64,000 nt of DNA from Caloranaerobacter sp. TR13 (GTDB lineage: Bacteria > Bacillota > Clostridia > Tissierellales > Thermohalobacteraceae), in the NCBI RefSeq assembly GCF_001316435.1, contig NZ_JXLL01000001.1, forward strand, positions 372,001 through 436,000, read 5' to 3'. Numbering within the stretch: the stretch's first letter is position 1; each line of letters begins with the position of its first letter. The notes below the pieces were generated by a model. The model did no database searches. It saw nothing but the letters and a program-made list of their open reading frames with translations, and was not told where the DNA came from. Positions 1 to 9,019 of the stretch are shown here, one piece after another. The position numbers and the translations under genes are program-made.

Positions 1-216
1 TTTAAAAATGTAGCTGCTATTAGTGTGATTGTTAGTAGTATTATAGCATCTATGACAGTTGGAGGTAAAGCTTTAGGTAAGGAATTTGCATTGCAAAAAA
101 CTAATAAGATAATAGAATTTGCGTCTAAAATTTTAATGATTTTAGATAAAAAATTTAGAATAGATTTATTGCCAGATTTAAAAAGAAAAAAAAGAGGTAG
201 AAGGCGGGATGACTAA
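1..216 (+). CDS. CorB/CNNM (DUF21)-like small membrane protein, 3' end
   Basis: The reading frame is open from base 1, so the 5' end lies outside the window; 71 residues are visible. A hydrophobic stretch is followed by a glycine-bearing motif (TVGGKALGK) and a very basic tail ending in KKRGRRRDD. From memory this resembles the short CNNM/DUF21-like proteins (often labelled Mg2+/Co2+ transporter CorB) found just before dxs in Clostridia. The family call is recall-based and the transport role is not shown by the sequence. The stop overlaps the dxs start by 8 bases, which indicates translational coupling. Confidence 0.55.
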   Translation, partial: FKNVAAISVIVSSIIASMTVGGKALGKEFALQKTNKIIEFASKILMILDKKFRIDLLPDLKRKKRGRRRDD

Positions 217-2092
217 GTTGGCTAAGTTATTAGATAAAATAAATGATGTTAATGATATTAAACAACTTAAAAATATAGAACTAAAAAAATTAGCTGAAGA
301 GATAAGAAATTTTATTATTGAAACAATTTCACAAACTGGTGGTCATTTAGCTTCTAATTTAGGAGTCGTAGAGTTAACCCTTGCCTTACATAAAGTGTTT
401 GATAGTCCTAAAGATAAAATAATCTGGGACGTTGGGCATCAATCATACGTACATAAAATAATTACTGGGAGAAAAAGAGAATTCCATACTATTCGTCAAT
501 TCAAAGGACTTAGTGGATTTCCAAAAAGAAAGGAAAGTGTTCATGATATTTTCGAAACAGGACATAGTTCTACCTCTATATCTGCTGGATTAGGTTATGC
601 AATTAGTAGAGATATAAAAGGTGAGGATTATAACGTTATTTGTGTAATTGGAGATGGTGCTATGACTGCTGGTATGGCTTTTGAAGCCATGAACCATGCA
701 GGACATTTAAGAACAAGGTTAATTGTTATTTTAAATGACAATGAGATGTCAATTTCTCAAAATGTAGGTGGTTTATCATTATACTTAAATAAAATAAGAA
801 CGGCACCAACATATTTTAAAATGAAAGAGGATGTCGAGAATATTTTAAATAGCATTCCTGCGATTGGAAAAAAAGTGTATAAGACTGCAGAAAGAGCAAA
901 GGATAGTTTGAAATATTTTCTTTTACCGGGAATGATATTTGAGGAATTAGGTTTTAAGTATTTAGGACCTGTTGATGGTCATAATATAAGTTCTTTAATT
1001 AATGTACTTAAAAGAGCTAGAAATGTTGATGGTCCTGTTCTGATTCACGTTATAACTAAAAAGGGTAAAGGATATAAACCAGCTGAAGAAGACCCAGATA
1101 AGTTCCATAGCGCAAGTCCATTTGAAATTGAAACTGGCAAGTTTAAGAAAAAATTAAATAAGCCAAAATATTCGGAAGTACTAGGAGAGACTCTTGTAGA
1201 ATTAGCTAAAAAGGATAAAAGAATAGTTGCTATCACAGCAGCTATGCCAAGTGGTACCGGACTTGACAAGTTTAAAACAGAATTAAAAGAAAGATTTTTT
1301 GATGTAGGAATTGCAGAACAACATGGCGTTACTTTAGCAGCTGGGCTTGCAGAAAGTGGAATGAAACCATTTTTTGCAGTATACTCAACATTTTTACAGA
1401 GAGGTTATGACCAGGTACTTCATGATGTTTGCATACAACAATTACCAGTAGTTTTTGCTATTGACAGAGCTGGTTTGGTTGGAAGCGATGGTGAAACACA
1501 CCATGGTGTTTTCGATTATTCATATTTAAGCCATATTCCTAACATAACTATAATGGCTCCTAAGGATTTATTAGAATTTAAAGAAATGATAAAATTTGCA
1601 GTCGATTTTGATAAACCTTTGGCAATAAGATACCCAAGAGGTTATTGTAGTGATTTGAGTGAAATTACATCATCATATAAAATAGAGCATGGAAAGGGAG
1701 AAATTTTAATTAATGGTAAAGAAATTGCTATAATAGCAGTCGGGAAAATGGTACAATATGGTTATGAAGTTGTAAAATGTTTGAGGAAAGATAATATTAG
1801 TGCAACACTAGTTAACGCAAGATTTGTTAAACCTTTAGATAGAGAATTAATTTCAAGTCTAACTAAAAAGCATAACATTATAATAACTATGGAGGAAAAT
1901 GCTAAAATTGGCGGGTTTGGTAGTTTAGTAAATAGTATATTATTAGAGCTAAATTATAACGGAAAAGTATTAAATATTGGTGTTCCGGATACTTTTATAG
2001 AACATGGAAATGTAGAAGAACTTTATGACTTATGTAATATGAGTGTAGAAAAAATTGTTGATTCTATTAAAAGTATATATAAGGAGGGCTAA
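209..2092 (+). CDS. dxs: 1-deoxy-D-xylulose-5-phosphate synthase
   Basis: This thiamine-diphosphate enzyme condenses pyruvate and glyceraldehyde 3-phosphate, the first step of the MEP isoprenoid pathway, in the cytosol. The 627-residue length is normal. GGHLASNLG is at residues 44-52, the ThDP motif runs from GDG (148-150) to NDN (176-178), and the transketolase-like second half carries DVGIAEQHG. The start overlaps the upstream stop, with a modest GAAGGCGGG ribosome site. tlyA begins immediately after its stop, so the two are co-transcribed. ispH of the same pathway is at 40576. Confidence 0.97.
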   Translation: MTKLAKLLDKINDVNDIKQLKNIELKKLAEEIRNFIIETISQTGGHLASNLGVVELTLALHKVFDSPKDKIIWDVGHQSYVHKIITGRKREFHTIRQFKGLSGFPKRKESVHDIFETGHSSTSISAGLGYAISRDIKGEDYNVICVIGDGAMTAGMAFEAMNHAGHLRTRLIVILNDNEMSISQNVGGLSLYLNKIRTAPTYFKMKEDVENILNSIPAIGKKVYKTAERAKDSLKYFLLPGMIFEELGFKYLGPVDGHNISSLINVLKRARNVDGPVLIHVITKKGKGYKPAEEDPDKFHSASPFEIETGKFKKKLNKPKYSEVLGETLVELAKKDKRIVAITAAMPSGTGLDKFKTELKERFFDVGIAEQHGVTLAAGLAESGMKPFFAVYSTFLQRGYDQVLHDVCIQQLPVVFAIDRAGLVGSDGETHHGVFDYSYLSHIPNITIMAPKDLLEFKEMIKFAVDFDKPLAIRYPRGYCSDLSEITSSYKIEHGKGEILINGKEIAIIAVGKMVQYGYEVVKCLRKDNISATLVNARFVKPLDRELISSLTKKHNIIITMEENAKIGGFGSLVNSILLELNYNGKVLNIGVPDTFIEHGNVEELYDLCNMSVEKIVDSIKSIYKEG

Positions 2093-2902
2093 ATGAAAAC
2101 CAATAAAGAAAGAATAGATATACTTCTAGTTAAAAAAGGTTTGGTAGAAACTAGAGAAAAAGCAAAAAAGTATATTATGGCAGGCATAGTATATGCAGAA
2201 GAACAGAAAATTGATAAGCCAGGTACAAAAGTGGATGTAAATAGTAATATTGTTGTGAGAGGAAATCCTATACCTTATGTAAGTAGAGGTGGATTAAAAC
2301 TTGAAAAAGCTTTAAATATATTTCCAATAAGCATTAACGGCAAAGTAGCAATGGATATTGGAGCTTCAACAGGAGGTTTTACTGACTGTATGCTGCAAAA
2401 TGGAGCTCAAAAAGTATACGCTATTGATGTTGGATATGGGCAATTAGCATGGAAATTAAGAAATGATGATAGGGTTATAGTTATGGAGAGGACAAATATT
2501 AGATATGTTAAACCAGAGGATATAGGTGAATTGGTAGATTTAGTTACAATCGATGTTTCATTTATTTCACTTAAACTAGTTCTGCCAGTTGTTTACAAAT
2601 TAACAAAAGAAAATGCGGACATTATTACACTTATAAAGCCACAATTTGAAGCAGGTAGAGATAAGGTAGGAAAAAAGGGCGTAGTAAGGGATAAGAAAAC
2701 ACATGTAGAAGTTATAAGTAACATATTTGATTTTTGTAAAGAAATAGGTCTTTATATGATCGGGCTTACTTATTCACCTGTAAAAGGTGCTGAAGGAAAT
2801 ATTGAGTATTTAGCACATATTGTTAAAGCAAAAAGTGAAATAGCAATAGATAAAGATGCGTTTATACAGGAAGTTGTAGATATGTCGCATACAAACCTCT
2901 AG
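2093..2902 (+). CDS. tlyA: TlyA family rRNA 2'-O-methyltransferase
   Basis: A 269-residue protein with an N-terminal S4 RNA-binding domain (about residues 6-60) and an RrmJ/FtsJ-type Rossmann methyltransferase domain. The SAM-binding motif is DIGASTGGFTD at 88-98, followed by an IDVSFISLK motif near 153-163. TlyA enzymes methylate ribosomal cytidines; the old name hemolysin is misleading. The start codon directly follows the dxs stop, behind an AAGGAGGGC ribosome site. The tlyA, argR, recN order is widely conserved in Clostridia. Confidence 0.93.
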   Translation: MKTNKERIDILLVKKGLVETREKAKKYIMAGIVYAEEQKIDKPGTKVDVNSNIVVRGNPIPYVSRGGLKLEKALNIFPISINGKVAMDIGASTGGFTDCMLQNGAQKVYAIDVGYGQLAWKLRNDDRVIVMERTNIRYVKPEDIGELVDLVTIDVSFISLKLVLPVVYKLTKENADIITLIKPQFEAGRDKVGKKGVVRDKKTHVEVISNIFDFCKEIGLYMIGLTYSPVKGAEGNIEYLAHIVKAKSEIAIDKDAFIQEVVDMSHTNL

Positions 2903-2979
2903 TTAAATGTATTAAGGGATTAAATGAAAGCCTTTAAAAAAAGTTTATTCCAGAAAATTAGCCTTGAGGGGGGCTTATT

Positions 2980-3432
2980 TTGAAGAAATACGTAAGACAA
3001 ACTAAAATACTTGAAATTATAGAAGAAAATGAAATAGAAACTCAAGAAGAATTAGCTGATTTATTAAAAAAACAAGGAATCGAAGTTACACAAGCTACTA
3101 TTTCTAGAGATATAAGAGAACTAGGTATAGTTAAAGTTATGACAAATAATGGGAATTATAAATATGCAACTTTGAAACAGAAGCATGATTGTATAACCGA
3201 AAGGTTAATAACTATTTTTAAGAATTCTATTACTTCTATGGAAATTGCTGGAAACATATTAGTGTTAAAAACTTTACCAGGAGCTGCTCAGATTGCAGGT
3301 TCTGCAATTGACTCAATGAATGTAAATAATATTGTAGGTACAATAGCTGGAGATGACACAATTTTTGTCGCAGTAAATAGAACTGAAAAGACAATTGAGG
3401 TATTAGAATTCTTTCAAAACCTTATAGAGTAA
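2980..3432 (+). CDS. argR: Arginine repressor ArgR/AhrC
   Basis: A 150-residue regulator with a winged-helix DNA-binding half (QATISRDIRELGI is the recognition region) and a C-terminal hexamerisation/arginine-binding half (PGAAQIAGSAID, then GTIAGDDTIFV). The start is TTG behind a strong GAGGGGGG ribosome site. It controls arginine metabolism in known relatives, but no arginine gene lies nearby; argR beside recN is a common genomic arrangement rather than a functional one. Confidence 0.95.
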   Translation: MKKYVRQTKILEIIEENEIETQEELADLLKKQGIEVTQATISRDIRELGIVKVMTNNGNYKYATLKQKHDCITERLITIFKNSITSMEIAGNILVLKTLPGAAQIAGSAIDSMNVNNIVGTIAGDDTIFVAVNRTEKTIEVLEFFQNLIE

Positions 3433-3446
3433 CAGGGGGAATAAAA

Positions 3447-5147
3447 ATGCTCCTTGAATTAAATATTAGAGATTTTATTATAATTGAGAAAATGAAAATA
3501 AATTTAGATAAAGGATTCAATATAATTACGGGAGAAACTGGCTCTGGTAAATCGATAATAATTGATGCACTTAATATACTTTTAGGAGGAAGAGCTAGTA
3601 AGGATTATATAAGAACTGGTTGCAATAAAGCTTTTATTGAAGGATTATTTTATTTAGAAAAGCTTGAGAATATTAAAAGTATTTTGGACGAATATGGTAT
3701 TGAAGTTGAACAAGATAATATGTTATTAATATCAAGAGAAATTTTTTCTTCAGGCAAAAGCATATCCAGAATAAATGGTAGAGTAGTTACTCTAAGTATG
3801 TTAAATAAATTAACGAAAAAACTAGTTGATTTACATGGACAACATGAACATCAATCACTACTTTTAGCTGAAAATCACATAGAATTACTTGATTCATTAG
3901 GTAAAGAAAATATAAATAATCTAGTTTTTAGTGTAAAAAATGAATTTGATAAACTAAAAAAATTAATAAATAGATTAAAAGAAATTGGAATAGATGAGAT
4001 GGAAAAAGAAAGAAAAATAGATTTATTAAAGTTTCAATTAAGTGAAATAGATTCAGCTGAATTAAAAATTGATGAAGAAGAAAAAATAGTAAATGAATTA
4101 AGTTTACTAAGTAATGCTGAAGAGTTATTAAATACAGTTAATAGTATAGTAGAATGTATTAATTCGAGTGATTATTATAAAACTTCATTACTTGATCAAA
4201 TTAATAGTATTTCAAAAAATTTAAATAAAATAGCTAAATATAATAATAAATTAAAAGAGTATAATGACATAATTGAAACTATTTATTATCAATTAAAAGA
4301 TATTGCAACTGATTTAAGGTTATATCAAGAGACAATTGAATATGATCCAGCAAAAATTAGTTTACTTGAAGAACGATTAGATCTAATAAATAATCTAAAA
4401 AGAAAATATGGAAATACTATTGAAGAAATACTAAATTATAGAGATAAAATAGCTTATGAATTAGAAATTATATTAAATAACGAAGAGGAAATAAAGAAGA
4501 TTAAACAAGAAATTTTTTCAGTTGAAGAACAACTAAACTTGATATGTGAAAAACTTACTAAAGAAAGAAAACTAATAGGAAAGCATATAGAAACAGAAAT
4601 TACTAAACAACTTGAAGAACTCAATTTGAAAAATGTAAAATTTAAAGTTAATTTCGAAAAACTAGATTGTTTTACTGAAAAGGGTTTAGATAAAGTAGAA
4701 TTTTTAATAGCTACTAATCCAGGAGAACCATTAAAACCTTTAAATAAAATTGTATCAGGTGGAGAATTGTCTAGAGTTATGTTGGCAATAAAAACGATTT
4801 TAGCTGATGTTGATAATATTCCATGTTTAGTTTTTGATGAAATTGATACAGGAATTAGTGGTAAAACTGCTATGATTGTTGGAGAAAAGATTAGAAATAT
4901 TGCTAAATCTCATCAAGTAATATGTATAACACATTTGCCACAAATTGCTGTACTTGGAGATGTACATTTTTACATAGAGAAAAAAGAGATAAAAGGAAAA
5001 GCAGCAGCAAAAATAAATAAATTAAGTTATGAAGAAAGAATTGGTGAGATTTCAAGACTTTTAGGTGGTACTAAAATAACAGAAATGACCAAAAAGTTAG
5101 CAGAGGAAATGTTAATTACAACTAATAAAAAAAATAAAGTATCCTAA
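3447..5147 (+). CDS. recN: DNA repair ATPase RecN
   Basis: An SMC-like double-strand-break repair protein of 566 residues. Walker A is GETGSGKS at 29-36, long helical coiled-coil arms occupy about 150-370, and the C-terminal ABC half has the signature VSGGELSRVM and Walker B VFDEIDTGISG. The start is ATG behind CAGGGGGAATAAAA, 14 bases after argR. Its stop lies inside the loop of a terminator hairpin. I saw no LexA box in front of it, unlike yneA/lexA in this window. Confidence 0.97.
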   Translation: MLLELNIRDFIIIEKMKINLDKGFNIITGETGSGKSIIIDALNILLGGRASKDYIRTGCNKAFIEGLFYLEKLENIKSILDEYGIEVEQDNMLLISREIFSSGKSISRINGRVVTLSMLNKLTKKLVDLHGQHEHQSLLLAENHIELLDSLGKENINNLVFSVKNEFDKLKKLINRLKEIGIDEMEKERKIDLLKFQLSEIDSAELKIDEEEKIVNELSLLSNAEELLNTVNSIVECINSSDYYKTSLLDQINSISKNLNKIAKYNNKLKEYNDIIETIYYQLKDIATDLRLYQETIEYDPAKISLLEERLDLINNLKRKYGNTIEEILNYRDKIAYELEIILNNEEEIKKIKQEIFSVEEQLNLICEKLTKERKLIGKHIETEITKQLEELNLKNVKFKVNFEKLDCFTEKGLDKVEFLIATNPGEPLKPLNKIVSGGELSRVMLAIKTILADVDNIPCLVFDEIDTGISGKTAMIVGEKIRNIAKSHQVICITHLPQIAVLGDVHFYIEKKEIKGKAAAKINKLSYEERIGEISRLLGGTKITEMTKKLAEEMLITTNKKNKVS

Positions 5148-5168
5148 TATTTGGATGCTTTATTTTTT
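5136..5168 (+). terminator. Intrinsic terminator after recN
   Basis: A 9-bp stem (AAAGTATCC with GGATGCTTT, one G-U pair) is followed by ATTTTTTTA. The recN stop codon sits in the loop, so this ends the dxs-tlyA-argR-recN transcript. Confidence 0.85.
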
Positions 5169-5171
5169 TAT

Positions 5172-5495
5172 CCAATAAATCGGTAAAAAAGAATTTAGTT
5201 AACAAATTTCTTAATTATTATATAACATATTTATAAACAAAAAAGTTCAAATTATAAATATAAATATATTTTTTAATTGTATGTTTTATTACTAGAAACT
5301 TTTTTATAATTCATAGGAAAATATATTCCTTGTTTAATTGTGGATAATTATGAATATAACTTCCACAATGGATTTCAATAAAAACTTCCTTGATTTATTT
5401 AAATTGAAAATTTTGTTTTCTTATAGTGCTCTTTATAAATATGAAGTAAACACATATGATAATATTATATTATTCGTATAAGGGGAAATGGGAGT
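5172..5495. other. AT-rich intergenic gap before spoIVB
   Basis: About 320 bases with no open frame or RNA structure that I can support. It should hold the sporulation promoter(s) of spoIVB (forespore sigma factors in Bacillus), but no convincing sigma-F or sigma-G element was found by eye. A small imperfect inverted repeat (AGGAAAATATATTCCT) lies near 5318-5333. Confidence 0.5.
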
Positions 5496-5504
5496 GTGAT
5501 TTTT

Positions 5505-6809
5505 TTGTACAATTTAAGAACAAGATTAGGTAAGATATTTTTAATCTTATTATTATTTTTAGTTATATTTGAAAGTTATACGTACTACCATTTTCCCTCT
5601 CAAATAGAAATAATAGAAGGAGAAAAAAGTGATTTTAAAATAACATTTCCATTTACGATAGATAATATAGGTGAATTAGAAAATATAGTTATCTTAAAAA
5701 GAAAATATAGTAAAGATATATTAAAAAAACAGTATGAAATCCAATCATTAACTAAAGGTAAAAGTAATATAAAGATAAAACTATTAGGCTTTTTACCATT
5801 AAAAAATATTGAAGTAAACGTTATAGATAAAGTTTATCTTATACCAGGTGGACATTCAATAGGAGTTAAACTTGACACTAAAGGCGTAATTGTTGTAGCA
5901 TTTTCAGATATAATAGGGCAGGATGGTAAAAAACATAATCCTGCAAAAGAAGCAGGGATTAAAAAAGGAGATGTTATTTTAGAAATAAATGGAGTAAAAG
6001 TTAAAGACTCAGATCATATAATTGAGCTTTTAAATAATGTAAAAAAAGAAATTATAAATGTAAAAATTGATAGAAAAGGTAAGATATTTACTACAGAAGT
6101 TGAACTGGTAAAAAGTAAAGATGAGAAACAATATAAGTTAGGTGCATGGATAAGGGATAAAACTGCTGGAATTGGCACATTAACTTTTTTTGATCCGAAA
6201 ACTAGAATTTTTGGAGCATTAGGACATGGAATTACTGATATAGATACAGGATTTTTATTACCTGTAGAAAATGGCCAAATAATGACAGCTAGAGTATCAT
6301 CTATTCAACAAGGTAAAAAAGGGCTGCCTGGAGAATTAAGAGGTATTTTCTTTGAGTCAGAAGATAAAATAGGCGAAATAGAAAAAAACACCAAATTTGG
6401 AATATATGGAGTTTTAAACAAGGATATTAGAAACAATTTGTATAATGAACCATTACCAGTTGGTTTACAAGGTGAAGTTAAGGAAGGTAAGGCTTATATT
6501 TTAACAACAATAGAAGATGAAAAAATAAACAAGTATGAAGTAGAGATAATAAAAACTCAAAGACAGTTAGTTCCAAGTCAAAAAAGTATGATAATTAAAG
6601 TAACAGATAAAAAATTGCTAAAAAAAACAGGTGGTATAGTACAGGGAATGAGTGGAAGTCCTATAATACAGAATGGTAAAATAATTGGTGCAGTTACACA
6701 TGTCTTTATAAATGATCCTACAAAAGGTTATGGTCTTTACATCGAATGGATGTTAAAACAATCCGGTATAAAATATACAAATAATAAAGAATTTGCACAA
6801 GTTAATTAA
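5505..6809 (+). CDS. spoIVB: SpoIVB serine peptidase (stage IV sporulation protein B)
   Basis: SpoIVB is the secreted forespore protease (family S55) that triggers pro-sigma-K processing. The sequence shows an N-terminal membrane anchor/signal (FLILLLFLVIF), a PDZ domain in the middle (GIKKGDVILEINGVKV), the catalytic-His motif GHGITDIDTG near residue 240 and the catalytic-Ser motif GMSGSP near 383. The start is ambiguous: TTG at 5505 has GGGAG 10 bases upstream, while GTG at 5496 would use the earlier AGGGG. I chose TTG because it matches the local pattern of TTG starts. It is followed by its own terminator and then spo0A, the universal spore-former order. Confidence 0.95.
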   Translation: MYNLRTRLGKIFLILLLFLVIFESYTYYHFPSQIEIIEGEKSDFKITFPFTIDNIGELENIVILKRKYSKDILKKQYEIQSLTKGKSNIKIKLLGFLPLKNIEVNVIDKVYLIPGGHSIGVKLDTKGVIVVAFSDIIGQDGKKHNPAKEAGIKKGDVILEINGVKVKDSDHIIELLNNVKKEIINVKIDRKGKIFTTEVELVKSKDEKQYKLGAWIRDKTAGIGTLTFFDPKTRIFGALGHGITDIDTGFLLPVENGQIMTARVSSIQQGKKGLPGELRGIFFESEDKIGEIEKNTKFGIYGVLNKDIRNNLYNEPLPVGLQGEVKEGKAYILTTIEDEKINKYEVEIIKTQRQLVPSQKSMIIKVTDKKLLKKTGGIVQGMSGSPIIQNGKIIGAVTHVFINDPTKGYGLYIEWMLKQSGIKYTNNKEFAQVN

Positions 6810-6835
6810 GATATGGGTATACCATATCTTTTTTT
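6808..6835 (+). terminator. Intrinsic terminator after spoIVB
   Basis: A 9-bp perfect stem (AAGATATGG with CCATATCTT) and a 5-base loop are followed by a run of T. It separates spoIVB from the spo0A promoter. Confidence 0.85.
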
Positions 6836-6871
6836 AAAAAATTTTGATTTATACTAAATTTAGAAATATAG

Positions 6872-6900
6872 GAAGGATATATATAATTTTTGTCGAATAG
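6872..6900 (+). promoter_or_regulatory. Sigma-H-like promoter overlapping a 0A box, spo0A
   Basis: GAAGGATAT at 6872-6880 fits the sigma-H -35 pattern RNAGGAWWW. After an 11-base spacer, GTCGAATAG at 6892-6900 fits RNNGAATWW except for the last base. TGTCGAA at 6891-6897 is a perfect Spo0A-binding (0A) box lying across the -10. It is about 36 bases before the spo0A start, consistent with sigma-H transcription and direct Spo0A feedback. Confidence 0.75.
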
Positions 6901-6935
6901 TAAAAAGAAAATAAATAATTCAGGGGGGAACTAAA

Positions 6936-7742
6936 GTGCAAAATCAAAAAATCAGAATAGCAATTGCTGATGATAATAAAGATTTTTGTAGTATTTTACA
7001 TGAATTTTTACTAACACAAAATGATGTAGAAGTTGTCGGTATAGCAAAGGATGGTCTAGAAGCTTTAGAATTAATAGAAAATAAAATGCCAGATGTATTA
7101 ATTTTGGATATAATTATGCCACATCTTGATGGCTTGGGGGTACTAGAAAAATTATATGCTTTAGAATTAGATAAATTTCCTAAAATAATAGTCTTATCTG
7201 CGGTTGGACAAGACAAGATAACACAAAGAGCAATAGCTTTGGGAGCTGACTATTATGTGGTAAAACCTTTTAATTTTGATGTATTTATAAAGAGGATAAG
7301 ACAGTTAACAGGTTCATTACCAGCTATTGTAGAAAAAAGAAAACAAGTAGATTTGAAACCTAGCTTTATTAATCCTGTGAATAATGGTAAAAGTCTTGAA
7401 GCTAAAATAACAAATATAATTCATGAAATTGGTGTCCCAGCACATATTAAAGGTTATTTATATTTAAGAGATGCTATAGGTATGGTAGTAGAAAATGTGG
7501 AGTTGCTAAGTGCAGTTACAAAGCAATTATATCCTTCTATAGCTAAAAAATATAATACTACACCTAGTAGAGTTGAAAGAGCTATAAGGCATGCAATTGA
7601 AGTAGCCTGGAGTAGAGGTAAAATTGATACTATAAATAATTTATTTGGTTATACTGTACATAATGAAAAAGGCAAACCTACAAATAGCGAATTTATAGCA
7701 ATGGTCGCTGACAAATTAAGATTAGAAGAGAAAATTTCATAA
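6936..7742 (+). CDS. spo0A: Sporulation master response regulator Spo0A
   Basis: A 268-residue response regulator governing entry into sporulation. The receiver domain has acidic pocket residues Asp12/Asp13 and phospho-acceptor Asp58 (LILDIIMP). The Spo0A-type DNA-binding domain occupies about 150-265, with the near-invariant recognition helix [15 protein letters not shown]. The start is GTG behind a strong CAGGGGGG ribosome site. It is monocistronic: a terminator precedes it and another follows. No phosphorelay partner is encoded in the window. Confidence 0.98.
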   Translation: MQNQKIRIAIADDNKDFCSILHEFLLTQNDVEVVGIAKDGLEALELIENKMPDVLILDIIMPHLDGLGVLEKLYALELDKFPKIIVLSAVGQDKITQRAIALGADYYVVKPFNFDVFIKRIRQLTGSLPAIVEKRKQVDLKPSFINPVNNGKSLEAKITNIIHEIGVPAHIKGYLYLRDAIGMVVENVELLSAVTKQLYPSIAKKYNTTPSRVERAIRHAIEVAWSRGKIDTINNLFGYTVHNEKGKPTNSEFIAMVADKLRLEEKIS

Positions 7743-7762
7743 ATAAATATCTAAACATAACT

Positions 7763-7810
7763 ACACTTTCAGGTATTGTTGTTACTACAATACTTTGAAG
7801 GTGTTTTTTT
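7763..7810 (+). terminator. Intrinsic terminator after spo0A
   Basis: A long stem (ACACTTTCA...TATTGT pairing with ACAATA...TTGAAGGTGT, with one G-U pair and a small bulge) is followed by seven T. Confidence 0.85.
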
Positions 7811-7885
7811 ATGTCTATAAATATTGAAACTTAGTATTTTTTATTAAAAATGATAGATAATAATAATAAGATATGGAGGTATAAA

Positions 7886-9007
7886 ATGAGAATAAAAGGC
7901 ATTGTAAAAAAAGACCAAAAAACTAAAAGACTTATATATAAATTAAGGCCAGGTGATATAGCATTATTATGTCATGAAGATATTGATGAAATAGCAGCTG
8001 AAGCTTTAATAAAATCAAAAGTAAAATGTATTATAAACACTGAAAAAACTATAACAGGTTACTACCCAAATAAAGGACCATTGAAATTATTAAAAAGCAG
8101 AATTCCTATATATGAAACGGATGATAGAAGTATTTTTAATCTAGTGAAAAATGGTGAGATTATAGAGATAGAAGACAATAAAGTATTTTATTTAAATGAA
8201 TGTATAGGTAAATGTAGATTGATTGAAGAAGATGAAATTTTAAGTTTATATAATTTAGGTTGCAAAAATTTTGATACAAAATTGAATGATTTTATAGATA
8301 ATACTATTTTTTATATAAAAAAAGAAAAAAACTGGATAGTAAATAAAGTTGATTTGCCAAAAGTAGAAACTTTGATAAAGAATAGACATGTATTAATAGT
8401 TGTAAGGGGTAATGGCTATAAAGAAGATTTAAGAGCTATTTTTGACTATATCAAAAGTAAGAAACCAGTACTAATTGGAGTTGATGGTGGTGGTGATGCC
8501 TTATTAGAGTTTGGATTAGTACCAGATATAGTTATTGGAGATCTAGATAGTGTTAGTGATAGATGTTTACAATTATGTAAAGAAATAATAGTTCATGCAT
8601 ATCCTAATGGTTATGCACCTGGTATGGCCCGGGTAAAAGACAAGGGTTTAGAAGCAAAAATATTTTCCTCAATAGGTACAAGTGAAGATATTGCAATGTT
8701 ATTAGCTTATAATTATGGTGCAGAATTAATTGTTTCAGTAGGTACACATAATTGTATGATTGATTTTTTAGAAAAAGGAAGAAAAGGCATGAGTAGTACT
8801 TTTTTAGTTAGAACTAAAATTGGTTCCAAACTTGTTGATGCTAAGGGAATTAATAAATTATATGATGAAAAGTTAAGTATAAAGTATTACATTTATTTAG
8901 GCTTATCTGCTTTGCTACCAATTTATATATTAAGTATGTTGTCTCTTCCGATAAAATTGATGTTAAACCAAATTAGTATACGTATTAAGATGCTTATAGG
9001 TTTGTAA
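7886..9007 (+). CDS. steA: SteA-like cytokinetic protein (TPK-fold)
   Basis: A 373-residue protein with a thiamine-pyrophosphokinase-like catalytic fold (IGVDGGGDALLEFG, then IVIGDLDSVSD, around residues 200-230) but with a long N-terminal domain and a C-terminal membrane helix (GLSALLPIYILSMLSL), features of SteA rather than of a vitamin kinase. In Corynebacterium SteA works with the membrane protein SteB to control septal cell-wall hydrolysis. The adjacent gene here is SteB-like. The start is ATG 7886 behind GGAGG; an upstream ATG at 7850 lacks a ribosome site. Confidence 0.82.
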   Translation: MRIKGIVKKDQKTKRLIYKLRPGDIALLCHEDIDEIAAEALIKSKVKCIINTEKTITGYYPNKGPLKLLKSRIPIYETDDRSIFNLVKNGEIIEIEDNKVFYLNECIGKCRLIEEDEILSLYNLGCKNFDTKLNDFIDNTIFYIKKEKNWIVNKVDLPKVETLIKNRHVLIVVRGNGYKEDLRAIFDYIKSKKPVLIGVDGGGDALLEFGLVPDIVIGDLDSVSDRCLQLCKEIIVHAYPNGYAPGMARVKDKGLEAKIFSSIGTSEDIAMLLAYNYGAELIVSVGTHNCMIDFLEKGRKGMSSTFLVRTKIGSKLVDAKGINKLYDEKLSIKYYIYLGLSALLPIYILSMLSLPIKLMLNQISIRIKMLIGL

Positions 9008-9019
9008 GGAGTGTTTAAT

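Noticed and set aside
5172-5495. A sigma-G or sigma-F promoter for spoIVB in the long gap.
   Set aside because: Candidate -35 boxes such as GAATA have no acceptable -10 at 15-18 bases; no element was called.
7886-9007. Naming this protein thiamine pyrophosphokinase because of its GDLDS-type motif.
   Set aside because: The long N-terminal domain, C-terminal membrane helix and adjacent SteB-like gene fit SteA; only the fold is shared with the kinase.
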